Shown: piece after piece, positions 1-6,253 of the stretch
Numbering within the stretch: the first letter of the stretch is position 1
Layout: each line of letters opens with the position of its first letter
Assembly: GCA_020860985.1 (NCBI GenBank)
Contig: JAJBTG010000226.1
Coordinates: forward strand, 1 to 6,254
Reading direction: 5' to 3'
Source: Oscillospiraceae bacterium
Lineage (GTDB): Bacteria > Bacillota > Clostridia > UBA1381
Length of the DNA: 6,254 nt
The notes under the pieces: generated by a model
Seen by the model: only the letters and a program-made list of their open reading frames with translations
Databases searched by the model: none
What the model was told of the DNA's origin: nothing
Translations under genes and position numbers: made by a program

Positions 1-110
1 ACGATATAGAGAGCATTAAAGATGAGTAGGCGAAAATTAAGAGAAAGTAACAGACGGATTCGCTAACAAAGGTATACAACCGCACCGCGGCAATTGAAAA
101 GATAACTCCC

Positions 111-1292
111 ATGCTTTCAAGAAAATCCTCCTTAGAGTATGCTCTGTTTATAATAGACCTGGATAATTTCAAGGAGGTAAACGACAACTACGGACATCTG
201 TACGGAGATGCTGTTCTTTCTATGACTGCGGGCTGCATTAAGAGCAGCGTCGGAGAAGATGATATTGTGGGTCGTTTCGGAGGCGACGAATTTTTTGCGT
301 TTATTAAATTTGCTCATGAAGAGGATATCGCGGAAATTGCGGAACGCATTATGCAGTCGGTATTCAATCTTTGCCGTAATATAGATAAAAACATTGGCTG
401 CTCATGCAGTATCGGTATCGCGCTTAGACGTGACTTTTTGGATGACGTTGACTTTGACACTCTTTTCAAAGCGGCTGACAGCGCGCTTTACAGCGCTAAA
501 AACAGCGGCAAAAACAGATTTAAGCTATACGATACAAAAAATATCGAATATGAGTATGCACGCGTACACGACATCAACGATTCGGCTTCCGTAAGCAGCG
601 TTACGGCTATGGCGCTTGAAATCATCGCCAAATCAAAAAGCAGCTATAGTGCAGTCGCGACGCTGCTCAGTCATATCGGCACACAATGCAATCTCGATTA
701 CATACAAATTATGCACGTCAACCGCACTACCGATATGGTATCGCTTGACCATGAGTGGAGCAGAAATTCAAATACGGTAAATTATGCGGGAAGAATCGGA
801 TATTATATCCATTCGGATATAGAACGGCTTGCGGAGCTTCTGCGTAAAACAGGATTTTTCATTTTTTCTCCCGATATAGCGGAAGGCTTCTCGCCCAAAT
901 TCAAGAACGAATTTAAGAAGCTCGACGGAACAACCGTCATTTACAGCGCTGTTATAAATAATGACGACAGCTTCAATATGATAGTGTATCAATGCTTTAC
1001 CCCAAACCTTGTGTGGAGCGACAAGGAAGTTAATACGTTTTCCGAGCTTACAAATCTTTTAAGCTTTTATATAGGCGATACCAACCTGCTTACCGGACGT
1101 GAAAAATATTTGCAGGATATTATCGACCACGACCCGCTTACGCGGCTTTATTCGCGCAAGAAATTTTATGACCTTTCCGGACTTGTGCGCAGGCAGGCGG
1201 CGGAAAAGAATACAAAAATATATATTGCTCACTGTGATTTCGCAGATTTTATCGGCTTTAATGAAATATATAGCTATACAACCGGAAATTAA
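111..1292 (+). CDS. GGDEF-GAF fragment (diguanylate cyclase-like), middle part of the interrupted gene
   Basis: Diguanylate cyclases join two GTP into c-di-GMP. Residues 1-143 carry most of an active-type GGDEF domain: DLDNFKEVND with D16 and N24, GD at 32-33, the exact GGDEF signature at 57-61 (bases 279-293), and a CSIGIA strand near 99-104. The usual RxxD inhibitory site five residues before GGDEF reads GEDD, so product inhibition is probably absent. Residues about 163-322 look like a GAF sensor fold. Residues 335-393 begin a second GGDEF domain (DPLTRLYSR at 341-349) that stops early at TAA 1290. The ATG at 111 is only the first available start. It has no good ribosome binding site and lies inside the domain, after the conserved DSLTKVYNR segment encoded at 57-83. 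In-frame coding sequence resumes at 51, after a stop. A protein made from this start would lack the first helix of the catalytic domain, so this is better seen as a piece of a broken gene than as a true start. Confidence 0.55.
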   Translation: MLSRKSSLEYALFIIDLDNFKEVNDNYGHLYGDAVLSMTAGCIKSSVGEDDIVGRFGGDEFFAFIKFAHEEDIAEIAERIMQSVFNLCRNIDKNIGCSCSIGIALRRDFLDDVDFDTLFKAADSALYSAKNSGKNRFKLYDTKNIEYEYARVHDINDSASVSSVTAMALEIIAKSKSSYSAVATLLSHIGTQCNLDYIQIMHVNRTTDMVSLDHEWSRNSNTVNYAGRIGYYIHSDIERLAELLRKTGFFIFSPDIAEGFSPKFKNEFKKLDGTTVIYSAVINNDDSFNMIVYQCFTPNLVWSDKEVNTFSELTNLLSFYIGDTNLLTGREKYLQDIIDHDPLTRLYSRKKFYDLSGLVRRQAAEKNTKIYIAHCDFADFIGFNEIYSYTTGN

Positions 1293-1295
1293 ATA

Positions 1296-1607
1296 ATGAT
1301 TTCCTTTGAGAATATGCTTACCGGCGCGTTTGAAAACGTTCTAATTGCACGTTGTGAGGAAACGGAACAATTTCTGATGCTTATTCACGACGTAAATATT
1401 TCGGAATTTATTGCGGAATTTGAAAAGTTTTGCAGCTCTTTTACAGAAAAATTCAACCCGCGCTTTCCTAAGCATCCGATTGTTATAAAGGCGGGGATTA
1501 CCGAATTTAAAAACAACGAATGGCTTGTAAAAGCGCGCGACCGCATAAGAAAATACAAAAAATCATTGCGCGGCATTAAGGAAAATAAAATATTCTTCGT
1601 GGAGTAA
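1296..1607 (+). CDS. C-terminal fragment of a degenerate GGDEF domain
   Basis: This 103-residue frame starts one codon after the TAA at 1290-1292 and is in the same frame as the upstream GGDEF-GAF fragment. It supplies the missing second half of the C-terminal GGDEF-like domain. FENVLIARCEETEQFLMLIHD aligns by pattern with the signature strand-turn-strand, but EETEQF stands where GGDEF would be. VIKAGITEF matches the SIGIA strand, and VKARDRIRKYKKSLRG matches the final ADxAMYxAK helix. With the GTP-binding signature lost it should not make c-di-GMP. Such domains often act as GTP sensors or dimer partners, but that is family knowledge and not shown here. The ATG could in principle be used by termination-reinitiation, because the stop and start are three bases apart. 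No strong ribosome binding site precedes it. It is most likely the tail of the interrupted gene. Confidence 0.5.
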   Translation: MISFENMLTGAFENVLIARCEETEQFLMLIHDVNISEFIAEFEKFCSSFTEKFNPRFPKHPIVIKAGITEFKNNEWLVKARDRIRKYKKSLRGIKENKIFFVE

Positions 1608-1613
1608 TTAAAA

Positions 1614-1636
1614 AGGGCTGAGATACACTCAGCCCT
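1614..1636. terminator. Hairpin terminator shared by convergent genes
   Basis: A perfect 9-bp stem, AGGGCTGAG (1614-1622) with CTCAGCCCT (1628-1636), closes a 5-base ATACA loop. It lies in the 37-base gap between the plus-strand stop (1607) and the lysA stop (1645). Read on the minus strand, the stem is followed at once by a run of T (complement of the A run at 1610-1614), making a standard intrinsic terminator for the tig-clpP-clpX-lysA transcript, 8 bases past the lysA stop codon. On the plus strand the following AATTT is a weaker T tract, so termination of the GGDEF locus here is plausible but less certain. Confidence 0.85.
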
Positions 1637-1644
1637 AATTTAAA

Positions 1645-2943
1645 TCAAACATCATTTCTGATTAAATCCTCATATGTTTCTCTTTTTACAACAACCTTAG
1701 CTTCACCGTTCGACACAGCGACAACTGCCGGTCTTGCGATTCTGTTATAATTGCTTGACATCGAGTAGTTATATGCGCCGGTTGCGAGTACGGCGAGTGT
1801 ATCGCCGACTTTTATCTCCGGCATCATAGCGTCCTTTAAGAGAATATCTCCCGATTCGCAGCATTTACCGGCGATTGTTACCTTTTCTGTACGCTCCGCA
1901 TTCGCGTTATTTGCCACAACCGCTTCATATTCCGACTCATACAGAATATATCTCGGATTGTCACACATACCGCCGTCAACGGATACGTATTTTCTTACAT
2001 TTTTAATATCCTTTACTCCTCCAACCGTATAAAGCGTAATGCCCGCGGGAGCGATAATGGAGCGCCCCGGCTCCATCAGGATGAACGGAAGCTTAACTCC
2101 GCGCGCCGCGGCAGTTTCTTTTACAACCTCCGATACGTGTCTGATATACTCGTCATACGGAACGGGGTCGTCGGATTCGGTATACATTATTCCGTATCCT
2201 CCGCCGAGATTAAGCATATCGATTTCAAGTCCGAGCTTGTCCTTCAAATCGCCTATGAAGTTCATCATGATTTCAGCCGCCTTACAGAACGGGTCAATAT
2301 CAAATATCTGTGAACCGATGTGGCAATGCACGCCGTCAACCTTAACATTTGGCATCTTGCTTGCCGCCTCGATAATTTCAAACGCCTCTCCGTTTTCGAG
2401 CGCAACTCCGAATTTTGAATCTATCTGACCTGTCTGAATAAAGCTGTGTGTATGCGCGTCAACGCCGGGCTTTATTCTGAACATTATATGCTGAACAACG
2501 CCGGCTTTCTCGGCGATCTCGTTAAGCTGATTAAGCTCGTATATATTGTCAACTATGATGTGTCCCACGCCGCTGTTTACCGCCAACTCAAGCTCATCCG
2601 CCGTTTTATTGTTTCCGTGGAAATAAACCTTGTCCATGGGGAAATCCGCCTTTATGGCGGTATAAAGCTCTCCGCCGGATACAACGTCAACGCCGAGTCC
2701 CTCCTCCTTAACCACTCTACAGGTGTACAGCGAGCAGAAAGCCTTGTTTGCATACAGAACAAGACCGTTTCCGCCGTAGTATTTATCCATTGCATTTTTG
2801 TACACTCTACAGTTTTTTCTGAGCAAATCCTCGTCAAGAACATACAGCGGTGTTCCGAATTTTTTCGCCAATTCCACAGTGTCGTTCTTGCCGATAACCA
2901 AATGATTTTTTTCGTTAATTGTTAAGTCCTCTGATACAAACAT
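1645..2943 (-). CDS. lysA: Diaminopimelate decarboxylase
   Basis: LysA is a cytosolic PLP enzyme that decarboxylates meso-diaminopimelate to L-lysine, the last step of the DAP pathway. Numbering is from the upstream ATG at 2955 (436 residues). The PLP lysine is K71 in LYANKAF. HIGSQ at 212-216 and the glycine loop LGGGYG at 250-255 bind the cofactor phosphate. EPGRS at 295-299, the catalytic cysteine segment GKCCESGD at 363-370 and GAYNYSMSSNYN near the end complete the alanine-racemase-like barrel and C-terminal beta domain. Length is normal for the family. I place the start at ATG 2943, giving 432 residues beginning MFVSEDLTINEK. The ATG at 2955 has AAGG touching it with no spacing, whereas 2943 has a GGTGG-like site five bases upstream and the N-terminus expected of clostridial LysA. 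It is the last gene of the minus-strand run, 28 bases after clpX, and ends in TGA. Co-transcription with clpX is inferred from spacing. Confidence 0.93.
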   Translation of the reverse strand: MFVSEDLTINEKNHLVIGKNDTVELAKKFGTPLYVLDEDLLRKNCRVYKNAMDKYYGGNGLVLYANKAFCSLYTCRVVKEEGLGVDVVSGGELYTAIKADFPMDKVYFHGNNKTADELELAVNSGVGHIIVDNIYELNQLNEIAEKAGVVQHIMFRIKPGVDAHTHSFIQTGQIDSKFGVALENGEAFEIIEAASKMPNVKVDGVHCHIGSQIFDIDPFCKAAEIMMNFIGDLKDKLGLEIDMLNLGGGYGIMYTESDDPVPYDEYIRHVSEVVKETAAARGVKLPFILMEPGRSIIAPAGITLYTVGGVKDIKNVRKYVSVDGGMCDNPRYILYESEYEAVVANNANAERTEKVTIAGKCCESGDILLKDAMMPEIKVGDTLAVLATGAYNYSMSSNYNRIARPAVVAVSNGEAKVVVKRETYEDLIRNDV

Positions 2944-2971
2944 ATCTTCCACCATCCTTGTTGTTTAAAAT

Positions 2972-4243
2972 TTAACCGTGTGTTCCGTTTTTATTCTCAA
3001 TCTCCAGTTCATCCTTTAGGGAGCTTAATTCCCTACGGATAACCGCAGGCGGCTTGCCGCTGCTTATTACATCCCTTGTTACTATAACTTTCTCAATGGA
3101 TTTATCCGAGGGAACCTCGAACATAATATCCATTATGGATTCCTCTATTATAGCGCGAAGTCCTCTTGCGCCGGTGTTTCGCTCGATAGCCTTTTCCGCA
3201 ATCGCCACGACCGCGTCTTTCTCAAACTCGAGCTTAACGCCGTCAAAATCGAACAGCGCCGTATATTGCTTTACAAGTGCGTTTTTCGGCTCTGTAAGAA
3301 TTGTTATAAGCGTATCCTTATCAAGCTGATCAAGGGTTGAGAATACCGGAAGTCTTCCGACAAACTCCGGTATTAAGCCGTATTTAAGCAAGTCCTGGGG
3401 TATAATCCGGCTGAGAAGCTCGCTTAAATTAAGCTCTTTTCTGCTTTCTATTTCAGCGCCGAAGCCAAGACTTTTTTTACCGATTCTGTCGCCGACAATC
3501 TTTTCGATTCCGTCAAACGCGCCGCCGCATATGAACAGAATATTCGTGGTATCAATTTGGATAAATTCCTGGTGCGGATGCTTTCTTCCGCCCTGCGGCG
3601 GTACGGACGCGACAGTCCCTTCAAGCACCTTTAAAAGAGCCTGCTGCACGCCCTCGCCCGAAACGTCGCGGGTGATTGACACATTTTCGGATTTTCTCGC
3701 TATTTTATCAATTTCATCAATATATATGATTCCGCGTTCAGCCGCTTCAATGTCATAATCAGCAGCTTGTATAAGCTTCAACAGAATAGTTTCAACATCC
3801 TCGCCGACATATCCCGCCTCCGTAAGCGCGGTAGCGTCCGCGATTGCAAACGGAACATTAAGGATTCTCGCGAGATTCTGAACAAGAAAGGTCTTGCCCG
3901 AACCCGTAGGACCTATCATAAGAATATTGCTTTTCTGAAGCTCGACGTCGTTCGCCTTATCGTAATGGTCTATCCTTTTATAATGATTGTATACCGCGAC
4001 GGATAAAATCTTCTTCGCTTTCTCCTGCCCTATTACATATTGGTCGAGAAATTCCTTTATTTCCTTAGGCTTGGGAAGCTCGGACCCGGAAGTGTGCAAT
4101 CCGTCCTCAACATTGTCAAGAATCACATTACAAGTATTGATACATTCGTCGCATATATAAACTCCCTGACCTGCAATAAGCTTTACAACCTCGTTCTCGG
4201 ATTTTCCGCAAAACGCACAACGCTGCTGCTTTTTATCATCCAT
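2972..4243 (-). CDS. clpX: ATP-dependent protease ATP-binding subunit ClpX
   Basis: ClpX is the hexameric AAA+ unfoldase that recognises tagged or damaged proteins and threads them into ClpP. The 423 residues show the full architecture. An N-terminal zinc-binding domain has cysteines C9, C12, C31 and C34. Walker A is GPTGSGKT (111-118). The pore-1 loop is GYVGED (144-149). Walker B is YIDEID with D176 and E177. The RKH loop is at 220-222. The ClpP-docking loop is at 259-261, with LGF in place of the textbook IGF. PEFVGR carries R297, and sensor 2 is GARGLR (358-363). Length is typical. The start ATG at 4243 is preceded by AGAGGG 11 bases upstream in the 27-base gap after clpP, in line with co-transcription. 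The protein ends in TAA, followed by lysA. Confidence 0.97.
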   Translation of the reverse strand: MDDKKQQRCAFCGKSENEVVKLIAGQGVYICDECINTCNVILDNVEDGLHTSGSELPKPKEIKEFLDQYVIGQEKAKKILSVAVYNHYKRIDHYDKANDVELQKSNILMIGPTGSGKTFLVQNLARILNVPFAIADATALTEAGYVGEDVETILLKLIQAADYDIEAAERGIIYIDEIDKIARKSENVSITRDVSGEGVQQALLKVLEGTVASVPPQGGRKHPHQEFIQIDTTNILFICGGAFDGIEKIVGDRIGKKSLGFGAEIESRKELNLSELLSRIIPQDLLKYGLIPEFVGRLPVFSTLDQLDKDTLITILTEPKNALVKQYTALFDFDGVKLEFEKDAVVAIAEKAIERNTGARGLRAIIEESIMDIMFEVPSDKSIEKVIVTRDVISSGKPPAVIRRELSSLKDELEIENKNGTHG

Positions 4244-4270
4244 AATATTTACTACCCTCTGAATTCCTTT

Positions 4271-4870
4271 TTATTTTGAGCTTCTCGGCATTATAACGTC
4301 GTCAATCAAGCCGTAAACCTTAGCTTCATCGGCTGTCATGAAGTTATCTCTTTCCGTATCCTGGCACACCTTCTCATACGGCTGACCCGTTCTCTCGGAC
4401 AAAATTCTGTTCATTTTTTCCTTTGTCGCAACCATGTGGTCGGAATAAATCTTAATATCCGTGGTCTGCCCGCTCAATCCGCCGCCGCTTATAAGAGGCT
4501 GATGAATCATTACCTCACTGTTGGGAAGAGCAAATCTCTTGCCCTTTTTTCCCGCCGCCAGTAAAAATGCACCCATGCTTGCAGCCATGCCTATGCAAAT
4601 GGTTGAAACATCGCATTTAATATACTGCATTGTGTCATATATAGCCATACCGGATGTAATTGAGCCGCCGGGGCTGTCTATATAGAACTGAATATCCTTA
4701 TCCGGATCCTTTGATTCAAGATAAAGCATCTGAGCGACTATAAGACTTGAAGTGGCATCATTTACCTGATCCGCAAGAAATATTATTCTGTCCTCCAACA
4801 GCCTTGAATAGATGTCATACGAGCGTTCTCCTCTGTTTGTTTGCTCTACGACCATTGGTACTAAAGCCAT
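4271..4870 (-). CDS. clpP: ATP-dependent Clp protease proteolytic subunit ClpP
   Basis: ClpP forms the tetradecameric serine protease chamber that works with ClpX or other Clp ATPases in the cytosol. The 199-residue protein begins [19 protein letters not shown], the standard N-terminus with the axial loop that contacts the ATPase. The catalytic triad is visible: S98 in GMAASMGA, H123 in MIHQPL, and the last Asp of DTERD (D175). SPGG at 66-69 forms the oxyanion region. Compared with remembered E. coli and B. subtilis sequences, the segment after HQPL is three residues longer (ISGGGLSGQ where they have GGxQGQ). The frame can be extended to a TTG at 4891, but the ATG at 4870 has AAGGAAG eight bases upstream and matches the family start, so I chose it. 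The gap to tig is 39 bases and holds a short tandem repeat. Confidence 0.97.
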   Translation of the reverse strand: MALVPMVVEQTNRGERSYDIYSRLLEDRIIFLADQVNDATSSLIVAQMLYLESKDPDKDIQFYIDSPGGSITSGMAIYDTMQYIKCDVSTICIGMAASMGAFLLAAGKKGKRFALPNSEVMIHQPLISGGGLSGQTTDIKIYSDHMVATKEKMNRILSERTGQPYEKVCQDTERDNFMTADEAKVYGLIDDVIMPRSSK

Positions 4871-4879
4871 ATTTACAAC

Positions 4880-4886
4880 TTCCTTT
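4880..4886 (-). promoter_or_regulatory. Ribosome binding site that sets the clpP start
   Basis: On the minus strand the sequence reads AAGGAAG, eight bases before the ATG at 4870. It overlaps the codons that a TTG start at 4891 would use, which argues for the shorter 199-residue ClpP. Confidence 0.75.
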
Positions 4887-4889
4887 CGC

Positions 4890-4919
4890 AAAAATTATTT
4901 TACAAAAAATTATTTTACA
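4890..4919. repeat. Perfect 15-bp tandem duplication over the tig stop codon
   Basis: AAAAATTATTTTACA occurs twice in direct succession, at 4890-4904 and 4905-4919. Read on the minus strand the unit contains GTAAAATAA, the last codons and stop of tig. Because 15 is a multiple of three, the duplicated TAA (4895-4897) is in frame with the true stop (4910-4912). The second copy forms most of the tig-clpP spacer. The unit is a simple AT-rich sequence, so slippage is a likely origin. Confidence 0.85.
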
Positions 4920-6196
4920 ACCGCATTGTTTACAAGCATCTCGATAGTCTTCTGCATTGCGATTTCTTTCTTTATGCTTTCGGTTTCGCTCTCGCCGAGA
5001 AGCTCCTTAAGCTTGTCAAGCTCCATATTATACTTCTTTGCCATATCAACAAGATGAAGCTCCGTTTCCTCCGGACCTGCCTCGATGCCCTCCTGCTTCT
5101 GTACAGCCTCGATAACAAGTGAGCCTTCAACCTGCTTTTTAGCCTGTTCGCTGAATTGCGCTCTGAAAGACTCCATTGTCTGACCCGTATACTGCATATA
5201 CATATCAAGATTCATACCCTGATATGACAATCTCTGCGCAAAATCATTTACAATATTGTCAATCTGAGCTTCGAGCATAGCGTCGAGAATTTCAAATTCC
5301 GCATTTGCAATAACCTTTTTCACAACGCTGTTCTCGGTTTCAGTCTTAGCCTTTTCCTTGGCAGCCTTTTCAAGCTTCTCTCTAACGTCGGCTCTGAACT
5401 TATCCATTGTTTCAAACTCGCTTACTTCGCTTGCGAAATCATCGTCAAGCTCCGGCAGCTCTCTTACCTTTACGTCCTTTACCGCAACTTTAAATACAGC
5501 CTCTTTACCCGCAAGCTCCTCCGAATGATATTCCTCCGGGAATGTAACCTTTACGTCAACATTATCATCCGCCTTTGCGCCTACAAGCTGCTCCTCAAAG
5601 CCGGGAATAAATGTACCCGAGCCAATCTCAAGCTCATAATCCTCGCCCTTGCCGCCTTCAAACGCGGTATCGTCAACAAAGCCTTCAAAGTCAATTACAG
5701 CGATGTCGCCGTTTTCAAGAGCCTTGTCATCCATCGAAATCAATCTTGCGTTCTTCTTTTGAGTTGCTTCTATATCCTTATCCACATCCTCATCTGTTAC
5801 AGTATAGTCAATCTTTTCCACTTCTATACCCTTATATTCGCCGAGCTTAACCTCCGGCTTTGTTGTAACAAGAGCCGTAAACACTACCGGCTCTCCCTTT
5901 TTTATTTCCTCAACATCAATCTCGGGTCTTGCAACCGGCTCGATGTCGGCTTCCTTAACGGCGTTTGAATATGCGTCCGGCAACACTAAGTTAATCGTGT
6001 CGTCATAGAAAACCGCCTCCGTGTAATATTTCTCAACAATAGCCCTTTGAGCCTTTCCCCTTCTGAAGCCCGGGATATTGAATTTCTTTACGTTCTTTGC
6101 GTAAACCTTGTTTGTCGCCTTTGCAAATTCCTCGGCACTTACCTCGAATGTAAGCTTAACAAGATTTTTCTCGATTTGTTCATTTTTCACTGACAT
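4910..6196 (-). CDS. tig: Trigger factor, ribosome-associated chaperone and peptidyl-prolyl isomerase
   Basis: Trigger factor binds the ribosome exit tunnel and shields nascent chains; it also has proline isomerase activity. The 428 residues are the usual length. The N-terminal ribosome-binding domain (about 1-115) has the signature GFRRGK at 43-48, followed by A-Q where many homologues have a proline. An FKBP-type domain spans about 155-245, with NGDIAVIDFEGFVDD and GSGTFIPGFEEQL. The rest is the helical C-terminal chaperone domain, rich in Glu, Lys and Gln. The frame extends to an ATG at 6232, but ATG 6196 (MSVKNEQIEKN) has a strong AAGGAGG 11 bases upstream and the expected N-terminus. The upstream ATG has no binding site, and its extra residues (MSVWTQKEDLIT) cover the leader hairpin and the binding site itself. 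It is the first gene of the tig-clpP-clpX-lysA run. Confidence 0.96.
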   Translation of the reverse strand: MSVKNEQIEKNLVKLTFEVSAEEFAKATNKVYAKNVKKFNIPGFRRGKAQRAIVEKYYTEAVFYDDTINLVLPDAYSNAVKEADIEPVARPEIDVEEIKKGEPVVFTALVTTKPEVKLGEYKGIEVEKIDYTVTDEDVDKDIEATQKKNARLISMDDKALENGDIAVIDFEGFVDDTAFEGGKGEDYELEIGSGTFIPGFEEQLVGAKADDNVDVKVTFPEEYHSEELAGKEAVFKVAVKDVKVRELPELDDDFASEVSEFETMDKFRADVREKLEKAAKEKAKTETENSVVKKVIANAEFEILDAMLEAQIDNIVNDFAQRLSYQGMNLDMYMQYTGQTMESFRAQFSEQAKKQVEGSLVIEAVQKQEGIEAGPEETELHLVDMAKKYNMELDKLKELLGESETESIKKEIAMQKTIEMLVNNAVVK

Positions 6197-6207
6197 AGTG
6201 ATTAAAT

Positions 6208-6214
6208 CCTCCTT
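6208..6214 (-). promoter_or_regulatory. Ribosome binding site of tig
   Basis: CCTCCTT on the plus strand is AAGGAGG on the coding strand, a near-perfect Shine-Dalgarno site 11 bases before ATG 6196. It decides the start against the ATG at 6232. Confidence 0.85.
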
Positions 6215-6217
6215 CTG

Positions 6218-6231
6218 TGTCCAAACGGACA
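6218..6231 (-). promoter_or_regulatory. Small leader hairpin just upstream of the tig ribosome binding site
   Basis: On the coding strand TGTCC-GTTT-GGACA is a perfect 5-bp stem with a 4-base loop. It ends three bases before AAGGAGG. It lies in the 5' untranslated region if transcription starts near 6241. It could affect mRNA stability or ribosome access, but a short stem like this may also be chance. Confidence 0.35.
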
Positions 6232-6247
6232 TTTTTACATACAGTGT

Positions 6248-6253
6248 ATTATA
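6248..6253 (-). promoter_or_regulatory. Putative -10 box of the tig operon promoter
   Basis: ATTATA on the plus strand is TATAAT on the coding strand, an exact vegetative (sigma-A) -10 consensus, placed about 50 bases before the tig start. Transcription would begin near 6241. The -35 box would lie beyond the window edge, so this call rests on one element. No CtsR or CIRCE operator is visible in the part that can be read. Confidence 0.5.

Larger units (their letters stand above)
3..1607 (+). pseudogene. Interrupted GGDEF-GAF-GGDEF signalling protein (5' end outside window)
   Basis: Reading the single frame that begins at base 3 gives one continuous multidomain protein broken only by three stop codons: TAG at 27-29, TAA at 48-50 and TAA at 1290-1292. 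Before the first GGDEF domain the frame reads DIESIKDE, stop, AKIKRK, stop, QTDSLTKVYNR. This is the charged helical linker and the DxLTxxYNR opening typical of diguanylate cyclases. A GAF-like region follows, then a second DPLTRLYSR opening whose domain is cut by the third stop (SYTTGN, stop, IMISFENML) and then continues without a frame change to the real end at 1607. Domain homology on both sides of every stop shows that this was one gene. Any sensor part and the original start lie left of the window. I infer loss of function by point nonsense mutations. All three stops are one C-to-T change from a Gln codon, but other ancestral codons are possible. Sequencing or assembly error is not excluded. 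Confidence 0.7.

Noticed and set aside
27..50. Change of genetic code in which UAG and UAA mean Gln
   Set aside because: tig, clpP and clpX terminate at UAA exactly where the families end, lysA ends at UGA, and Gln is written CAA or CAG throughout, including in the interrupted gene.
22..66. A frameshift as the cause of the break before the first GGDEF domain
   Set aside because: The neighbouring frame (RRKLRESNR before base 55) looks superficially like a linker, but it also has a stop at 7-9. The frame-3 reading gives linker-like sequence on both sides of the stops in the same frame as the GGDEF domain, so nonsense codons explain it better.
171..177. AAGGAGG on the plus strand, a perfect ribosome binding site
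   Set aside because: It encodes the Lys-Glu of FKEVND in the GGDEF domain, and no start codon follows at a workable distance.
2446..2925. 159-residue open frame on the plus strand opposite lysA
   Set aside because: It is antisense to strongly conserved lysA sequence, has no recognisable domain and no ribosome binding site; it is a shadow of lysA codon use.
2944..2955. LysA start at ATG 2955
   Set aside because: The only purine-rich site touches that ATG with no spacing. The ATG at 2943 gives the expected MFVSEDLTINE start. The difference is four residues and is not certain.
4871..4891. Longer ClpP starting at TTG 4891
   Set aside because: The ATG at 4870 has a well-spaced AAGGAAG and the conserved MALVPMV N-terminus; the extension consists of the binding site itself.
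5525..5968. 147-residue open frame on the plus strand opposite tig
   Set aside because: It looks hydrophobic only because it is the complement of acidic and Lys-rich tig codons; there is no start signal and no family resemblance.
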